From Eleginops maclovinus (taxonomy: Eukaryota; Chordata; Actinopteri; Perciformes; Eleginopidae), in contig NC_086357.1 of NCBI RefSeq assembly GCF_036324505.1, positions 17,920,793 to 17,984,792 on the forward strand: a stretch of DNA of 64,000 bases, written 5' to 3'. The notes under the pieces were generated by a model that was given only the letters and a program-made list of their open reading frames with translations, did not search any database and was not told where the DNA came from. Position numbers and translations under genes: made by a program. Below are positions 58,101-64,000 of this stretch, piece by piece; position 1 is the first letter of the stretch, and each line of letters opens with the position of its first letter.

Positions 58101-61100
58101 GAAAAAGGGCAAAACTGAGCACCTTTTATTATCGGTTTACTTATTTTAAGATACATTGATGTTGACATATTAAATGCATATTTTCTAATATTGCACAGCA
58201 CTAGTTTGTGCCACATTTTTGCCACACCTTCCCAAACCGGCTGCTTCTTTTTTGTAGCTGGTGTGGATTGAGACGCCCACCAATCCCACCATGAAGGTTG
58301 TTGACATCAAGGCCTGTTCTGATGTGGCCCATGAGTTCAACAAAGACATAGTGGTGGTTGTGGACAACACCTTTATGTCTGCCTACTTCCAGGTGAGAGG
58401 GACAGATGTGCACTTCGTGTTCGATGTTCAATAGTTTCCCTCTATCAAATTACAGCTCACGTAAAAACAAGTCCATGATTAAATCAAGTGATTGTCTTGT
58501 GTACTCTTAGCGTCCCCTGGCTTTCGGAGCGGATATCTGCATGTATTCAGCTACCAAATACATGAATGGTAGGTTCTCTACATTTACTTATTTCACCAGC
58601 ATAAGATTTCATTAAAATGTAATATTATCCAAATATTAATCCCACTAAAGTCATGCATGTCTGCTTATGTTTCAAAATGAGAATGATCTGCAGTCAGTAG
58701 TTTCCACCAGCAAGCAACTCATTTGTAAAGCTGTAGGACATGACACAATAAGACCTGATCTACTGCAATATTTCCACCAAGGAATTGTTTTTCAAGGCAA
58801 ATTAAAATAATCTGTAAACATTCATAGACAGGCATAGTTCAAACATGCAGAAATACATATTCATATCAAACTTTAAATTTTTTTCCTTTCTTTTAATTTC
58901 AAAGGGCACAGTGACGTGGTAATGGGTCTGGCCTCAACAAACCGGGAGGATCTGTATGAGCGACTGAAGTTTCTGCAAAATGGTGAGTGGAAAAACAACA
59001 TTATAAACTTCTTGCATGGTCTGCATTGACTAAATGCAGCATTGCACATGTTGGGTAACATAACCTGTTTTTACACAAGGTCAATGAGTAGCTGCAGAGA
59101 CGGACTGCTTTAGGTATACAATAGAATCGTGCAAAAAAAGGTACCGGTACTGTAACAGAAAGTCTGCAAATACCATGAACAGTGATTTATGGTCATCAAA
59201 GAAGAAGCCAAATATTTGCTTATTCTAGCATTAATGCTTACAATTTGACAATTAAATGTAAATTCAGGGCACTGATCTCAGAAAGCTTTAGATTCATAAA
59301 TGCAGCTCCTGCTCACCCTGCTCTGCCACAGTATTTGGTGGACTGGTTATTTCAACCTGACCTATATTCATTCACTAAACAACCAACATATACCCCAGAG
59401 GATAAAGTTCTGCACCGATTAACAAGCTCTTCAAAAGGAGGTATTGTTTATGCTTTTGTTGTTTGCCTGATTTCGGTTTTTGGGAAGCTTTGTGACCTCA
59501 TTTCCCCCCCCCCCCCCCCCCCATGTGGTTATGCCATGGTTCAGCACTTGGCGGTGTACCGTCTCCTTTTGACTGCTTCCTGTGTAACCGTGGGCTGAAG
59601 ACGCTTCACCTGCGTATGGAGTGCCACTTTAAGAACGCCATGGTTGCTGCGAAATTTCTGGAGGCAGATCCCAGGGTGGAGAAAGTCATTTTCCCAGGTA
59701 AACTGTCACTCTAATGTAGCAAAGAAGTTTGATATACAACCCTCATACCAAACCTTTGTTTAGTAAAGGTTTGGCAGGTGTCACTGCCAGATTGTTGTTT
59801 AATGTGTGTAGAAATAAGATTTGTTGCTAAATCGTTACAAACTTGGGCACATGAGCAAATGCTTTATTTTTCTGCCGAAAAAGCTTCTTTTTTATGTCAG
59901 GATAATTGATTTTTCTCCTACCTCTAATTGCTCTATGCTTTTCATACTAGCAAAACACATACACACCTTTGATCTTGGCATGTTAGGTTTGCTAATCATT
60001 CGCAACAGCAGGCTGCCAGATGTCATTGACTCATCCCCTCCCATTAACACTGCATTTTGGTGTTTCTTTATCGTTCCCTCCTATGATCTCTACAACTACA
60101 ACCTACATCTTCACCTGCAGCTGATTGAATTGCAGTGTGAACCAAAGGAGGAGTAAACATTCAAGGGTTAGCACAAATTAGTAGAGCATGTTTAGAGTAA
60201 ATATGCCCTGTTTACAAACCTCCAAAGAAGCTTGGGGCTGCTTGCATGTTAATTCAGAAATAACAATGCAAACCGACATAGTGTGTTCAGAGTCATTACA
60301 CCAACCTTTTCATGTTTTAGTGAGGAAGAAACATCTTATAGCCATCGCCTGACTTTTTTTAAACTATCCCTCTACATAGGCTTGCCCTCTCACCCCCAGC
60401 ATGAGGTGATGAAGAGACAATGCACCGGGTGTCCGGGGATGATCACCTTCTACATTAAGGGGAAACTGGAGCACGCCAGCGCATTCCTCAGTAACCTCAA
60501 GGTAATCTGGCAGTTCATTTTTAATTTACTATCGACTGCTCGAGTTTTGTAGGAAGGCAATTTGTTTAGTGACTTTTGCAAAATGACTTGAAGAGATTCC
60601 CAGACTGGTGACAGACCATTTATACCACAGCTACAAGGGTGCCTTAGCAAAGCACTGAAGTCCTACTTGCAATTTTTTCCTGCAGCTGCTGAGGTGATCA
60701 GTAATTACAATGTTTTACTCATAAAAGGGTGCTATAAACATGATGTTACAATTTGCACATTTTTGAGTTCATCCAAAAAATCATAAAATGTATTCACCTT
60801 GGCAAAGTCCTCACTAAATGGATTGCTTAAACAGCTAACAGCTTTTTAAAAAGAATTACATCCAAGGTCATCATTAGTCCTAAGCTCAAGTTCTTACAGG
60901 AAGACAAGATTGAATTGTGTTGACATTTTTCAACGTGAGCAGAAACTATGACCATGGCTTGGCTACTTTCTGTCGTTGCTTTCTTATCTTTTGTCTGAAC
61001 TAAGTTTCAATTCCTTCTTTTCTCCTCTTTTAGTTGTTTGCCATAGCTGAGAGTCTTGGCGGTTATGAAAGTTTAGCAGAACATCCGTAAGTATCTTTAC

Positions 61101-64000
61101 AGAATTTTATAAATAAAGATATTATACAGATGTGTATAATGTTTTACTTTTGGTATTTAGCCGTACTAAAATGCAGACTGTGTTTTTGAAAATAAGCGAC
61201 AGGAATGGCAGTACATTTAAGAACTTTGATGTGCAAGTTTACAAAACTGAAACTTTGAGCAACTGTAACCCAAGAAAGATGTAATGTTACTGGAGCACCA
61301 CAAGGGGGCAGCATAGCTCAAGGAAAATAATCCATATCAGCCTCTGCAACTGATTTTAATTGGGACACTTTATTTCCATTATAAAGTCCAAGTCTCTGTT
61401 GTAATCCAATCTCAAAGAGCTGGTTGTCTTCCTGTTTATGGCTCATATGTATCTGGCTCTGTCTTCTATGCTATCATAATTTAGGGCGATTATGACCCAT
61501 GCATCAGTGCCAGAAAATGAGAGGGCTGCCCTGGGGATCAGTGACACGCTCATCCGGCTCTCTGTGGGCCTGGAGAACGAGGCCGACATCATCCAAGACC
61601 TGGAGCAGGCCCTGGCTGCTGCTGTAAGTAACATCCAACACCAGATAGTTTTTCATCCATTTCATCAGCCGTTAAAATGATCCGCCACAGTTGTGTGAGG
61701 ATTTTATCATATTCTGCCCCCTCAATAAGTGATAGCACACTAACTTGTTTTTCAGATAATCAATCTCAGGTAAGCGAGAGCACATGTCTTTTGAGTTTGG
61801 ATACAGTGAAACCTAGTGAACAGCCAAGATGGTTAAGAGGTGTTTTGGCTCCTTTTGCTGTGAAAAAAAGGCTTCTGGGTTTGAACAATGTGTTGATGCC
61901 ATTTCCCAAAATGAATGAGGAAAACCAATACTCATGTTAAGGTGAGATGGGGCAATATTTTACTTGTTCATGTTTTTTTTATGTATGGCTTCTTCAAAGC
62001 ATTAGGTTGTCAGGCTCTCTGATTGATCGCCTTGTTGATCGATACGTGTCCATCAGGCTGTTTCACTTTTCAGCAAGTGTCTCTGTGACAGCTGCCAGTT
62101 AGCTGTAAGGCAGGTTTGATACTGAAGACACACTGACACTTGGTAATGGTCTTTTCTGTGAACTGTCTAAACAAACATGTGTCAAAGGGTCAATGATTTA
62201 CAAGAGTGAACTGCTGAGTTGCTTCATCTTCCACTGCTACTCATAAAACAAATCACTTATGTTCATATTTTGATTTCTGGGACATTAACATTCAGTTAAT
62301 TCTCATCACTTATAAGGACTGAATTGCCAAATGAATAGGCTAAAAACTCCCCAAGAGCATTATGGGTAATGCAGTTCCAAAACATATAGCATGATTATAT
62401 AACAAAAAGGGCAGATAATAAAAATGGAAATAAACGAGAACCTTTAATATCAACCTTTTTTCCTCAATTATTTTTGACATTCAGGCACATAGTCTTAGAA
62501 GTGTGATAATGGCAGGCAGTGTTAAGAGACCCCTTGCTTTCAAGCAAGCTATTTGCAAATGTTGCCTCCAGAAAATGTTGCAAAGAATGTATGGGTATTT
62601 GATTGACCACCATCTCTTTACTTAACCACATCTCACTTCCCATGCTGAGCTTTATGGAATGAATGCTGTGGAAGGGATCCAGTTGCCACACGTGGGGCTT
62701 GTTAATGATTAAAGGGGGGCTAAATGCAGTCCTGCGTAGCAAGTACAAGGTTATATCTAATCTCAGAGCTCTGTGGACTAACACAAAAATAACAAATATA
62801 GTTACTGGTTAATTATATTTTCAATGAAATGTCCTGAAGAAGAAAGTGGCAATTATCTTTGGGGATTATTTAGGGAGAGCCAGGACAGGAAGAGTTGCAG
62901 ACCAGGATTGAGTTAAGTATGCAGTGGTTGCAAACTGTGAACTTTGTTGAGGGCTGTGGTATAGTCATCCATCCCATGTCACTCTTTATCTTCTCTTCTG
63001 AAAGTGTTATATCTTAAAAAAAATATGCAGTTGACCATAGTTTAGTTGTTTGAAAAATACCAAAGGCGGACAGATGGCTTGACAGAAGTGATCCAGTGTG
63101 CCCAAAATCTATTCCAAAGTGTTTTTCTCACTTCAGTGTACATTTTGCCCTGAGATCTGGCTAGAGCCAGTTCAGACATCTGCATTTTTATCACTTTCTT
63201 TCTGTGTGAATGAATGGTGTCTAAATGTGAGGTTTTATTCTTTCTTTCTGCCCAGGCAGCTGAGCCTTTATCAAATTCACTGTAAAAGATTGTTTGTTTT
63301 GTTTTTTGTGTGTGTATATATATATATAGAGGAAGTAAGAGAAACCTTGAAACGGTCATTTAAAACCAATTCCGCACATGAAGCTGGTTGGGATTTTATA
63401 TGATTTGAACAAGCCCCTTTTGTTCTGCTTTTGAAAGATGCACAATTAATTCCCACCTACTGACTGGCTGCATTACAATGAAATTTAAGTTTAATAAAAC
63501 CTTTTTTTGCCACGTCATGCAGCCATATCCTGCATGGCAGGCTGCACCCCCTGTGCATGATTCAGATAATATCTCTGAATCGTTTTGCTGATCACCAGCA
63601 AATGGAAATTAAATGGAGACAAATATCTCCTAATGAAGGTGTGGTTCGGGGTAAAAGGCAACTCTGATGGGTGAATCGTTTAATTGAATGAGACTGCAGG
63701 TCAGATTGGGGCAGACGGTCATATCTGCTCAATCACCCTCATCTCAGGGTTAGATTGGAATGACAAACTTTTTTGTAGGTAATCATTTTGAACTCTACAA
63801 ATGAAGGTCGATGGCATTTGCAGCATTGTTGCTGTGAAATGATGGGTCTGTGGTGTTTTATTGACATGTTTTCTCTGGGGTATGCCCCTGTGTTAATCTT
63901 CTTTTGACTTGTCTTTATCCGAGACGCTTTGGTAAACTGACTCAGCACCTCAAGCGTAAAGAGGATAAATTACTGTCTTTGTTTTTTTTTCAGGAAAGTG
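54959..64000 (+). CDS. cth: Cystathionine gamma-lyase, partial (last few codons at or beyond right edge)
   Basis: Eleven joined exons give 1212 bases (404 codons) in frame, reaching the equivalent of residue 397 of 405 in human CTH; the human ending of about eight residues is missing. The cytosolic, PLP-dependent tetramer cleaves cystathionine to cysteine, 2-oxobutyrate and ammonia, the last step of transsulfuration, and also makes hydrogen sulfide. Visible: VVPPISLSTTFKQ (46-58), YSRSGNPTRN with the phosphate-binding Arg (about 66-75), DDVYGGTNRY with the ring-stacking Tyr (about 116-125), VVDNTFMSAYFQ, and SATKYMNGHSD with the PLP-binding Lys at residue 219 (human Lys212). CysMet-type cystathionine beta-lyases are bacterial or plant and do not fit as well. 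The start at 54959 has a good context (GCCATGG). Confidence 0.96.
55145..56901 (+). other. cth: cth intron 1
   Basis: 1.76 kb, AT-rich; no exon or repeat that I can support. Confidence 0.75.
56902..56983 (+). CDS. cth: cth exon 2
   Basis: GFEYSRSGNPTRNCLEKAVA then ALDGAKY; ends in phase 1 before gtaagt. Confidence 0.95.
57174..57269 (+). CDS. cth: cth exon 3
   Basis: IAVASGLAATVTITHMLKVG then DGILCMDDVYG; acceptor cctgcag, donor gtgaga. Confidence 0.95.
57454..57563 (+). CDS. cth: cth exon 4
   Basis: GTNRYFQKIATQTGIEVSFA then DFTKPELLKAALKDNTK; donor gtatgt, phase 0. Confidence 0.95.
57564..58257 (+). other. cth: cth intron 4
   Basis: 694 bases with no recognisable element; the frame at 57688-57912 is not supported. 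Confidence 0.7.
58258..58392 (+). CDS. cth: cth exon 5
   Basis: LVWIETPTNPTMKVVDIKAC through VVVDNTFMSAYFQ, part of the PLP-binding core (the Asp of VVDNT contacts the pyridine nitrogen). Phase 0 on both sides. Confidence 0.96.
58511..58568 (+). CDS. cth: cth exon 6 with PLP-binding lysine
   Basis: RPLAFGADICMYSATKYMN; the Lys of SATKY forms the Schiff base with PLP. A 58-base exon, donor gtaggt. Confidence 0.96.
58905..58982 (+). CDS. cth: cth exon 7
   Basis: GHSDVVMGLASTNREDLYER then LKFLQN; acceptor atttcaaag, donor gtgagt. Confidence 0.95.
59504..59522 (+). repeat. cth: Poly-C tract (19 C) in cth intron 7
   Basis: An uninterrupted C19 run ending 22 bases before the exon 8 boundary, where a polypyrimidine tract is expected. 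Confidence 0.9.
59545..59697 (+). CDS. cth: cth exon 8
   Basis: ALGGVPSPFDCFLCNRGLKT then LHLRMECHFKNAMVAAKFLE and VEKVIFPG. The acceptor ggttcag lacks a close T-rich tract; the C19 run upstream may serve. Confidence 0.95.
59698..60379 (+). other. cth: cth intron 8
   Basis: 682 bases; no recognisable element. Confidence 0.7.
60380..60501 (+). CDS. cth: cth exon 9
   Basis: LPSHPQHEVMKRQCTGCPGM then ITFYIKGKLEHASAFLSNLK; donor gtaatc, phase 0. Confidence 0.95.
61034..61086 (+). CDS. cth: cth exon 10
   Basis: LFAIAESLGGYESLAEHP, with the substrate-loop SLGGYESL; 53 bases ending within the Pro codon before gtaagt. Confidence 0.95.
61298..61311 (+). promoter_or_regulatory. CTCF-like motif in cth intron 10
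   Basis: CCACAAGGGGGCAG matches 13 of 14 positions of the CTCF core (A for the pyrimidine at position 5). Confidence 0.4.
61485..61623 (+). CDS. cth: cth exon 11
   Basis: AIMTHASVPENERAALGISD then TLIRLSVGLENEADIIQDLE and QALAAA; donor GCT|gtaagt in phase 0. Reading through the donor would give a 19-codon tail ending TGA at 61678-61680, a less likely alternative C-terminus. Confidence 0.95.
61624..63993 (+). other. cth: cth intron 11 (or 3' flank)
   Basis: 2.4 kb of AT-rich sequence with a TG/TA run at 63308-63329. No final exon with the expected few codons was recognised inside it. Confidence 0.55.
63994..64000 (+). CDS. cth: Possible start of last cth exon, cut by window edge
   Basis: Only seven bases (GAAAGTG) follow a strong acceptor, (T)9CAG. 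Phase 0 matches exon 11, giving Glu-Ser next. Human CTH needs only about eight more codons here. A chance acceptor cannot be excluded. Confidence 0.4.

Noticed and set aside
59182..59598. 138-codon frame overlapping cth exon 8 in another frame
   Set aside because: It runs through intron 7 and the C19 tract and reads exon 8 out of frame.
61830..61900. tRNA-like or SINE-head-like stretch (GGTTAAGAGG ... GGGTTTGAAC)
   Set aside because: It resembles degenerate A and B boxes but lacks pairing stems and the TTCGA core, so neither a tRNA nor a SINE can be supported.

Overview
This window is a stretch of vertebrate nuclear DNA, almost certainly from a ray-finned (probably teleost) fish. The evidence is four intron-rich genes with GT-AG splice sites, encoded proteins that read as fish-like versions of known human proteins, fairly compact introns, long CA/TG and homopolymer tracts, and remnants of fish-type DNA transposons. 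There is no bacterial, viral or plasmid content. Most open frames in the window fall in introns or on the antisense strand and are not genes.

Layout from left to right. (1) 304-17868, minus strand: xxylt1, a xyloside xylosyltransferase in four coding exons, complete at 405 codons. (2) 17869-19559: a short intergenic region between the divergent starts of xxylt1 and srsf11, probably holding both promoters. (3) 19560-26586, plus strand: srsf11, an SR-family splicing factor in twelve coding exons, complete at 458 codons, with a poly(A) signal near 27141. (4) 29707-52796, minus strand: ankrd13c, an ankyrin-repeat endoplasmic reticulum protein in thirteen coding exons, complete at 523 codons, tail-to-tail with srsf11. 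(5) 52797-54958: a head-to-head intergenic region with ankrd13c and cth promoter signals. (6) 54959 to beyond the right edge, plus strand: cth, cystathionine gamma-lyase, with eleven exons (404 codons) clear and a possible tiny last exon beginning at 63994.

All exon joins were worked out by hand from frame, splice consensus and recalled human family sequences. The coding totals close in frame for the three complete genes. srsf11, ankrd13c and cth are also neighbours on human chromosome 1p31, so this is a conserved block. Human XXYLT1 is on 3q29, so its place here beside srsf11 marks a rearrangement between the fish and human lineages.

The four genes do not form one pathway: Notch EGF-domain O-glycan extension, mRNA splicing, receptor maturation in the ER, and transsulfuration/H2S production. 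I found no undescribed system. The notable items are local: a 50-unit CA microsatellite acting as the splice-acceptor tract of an ankrd13c exon, a GC-AG intron, an ATF4-type element upstream of cth, three datable-looking transposon insertions with target-site duplications or terminal inverted repeats, and a run of frame-neutral exons encoding the SRSF11 RS domain.
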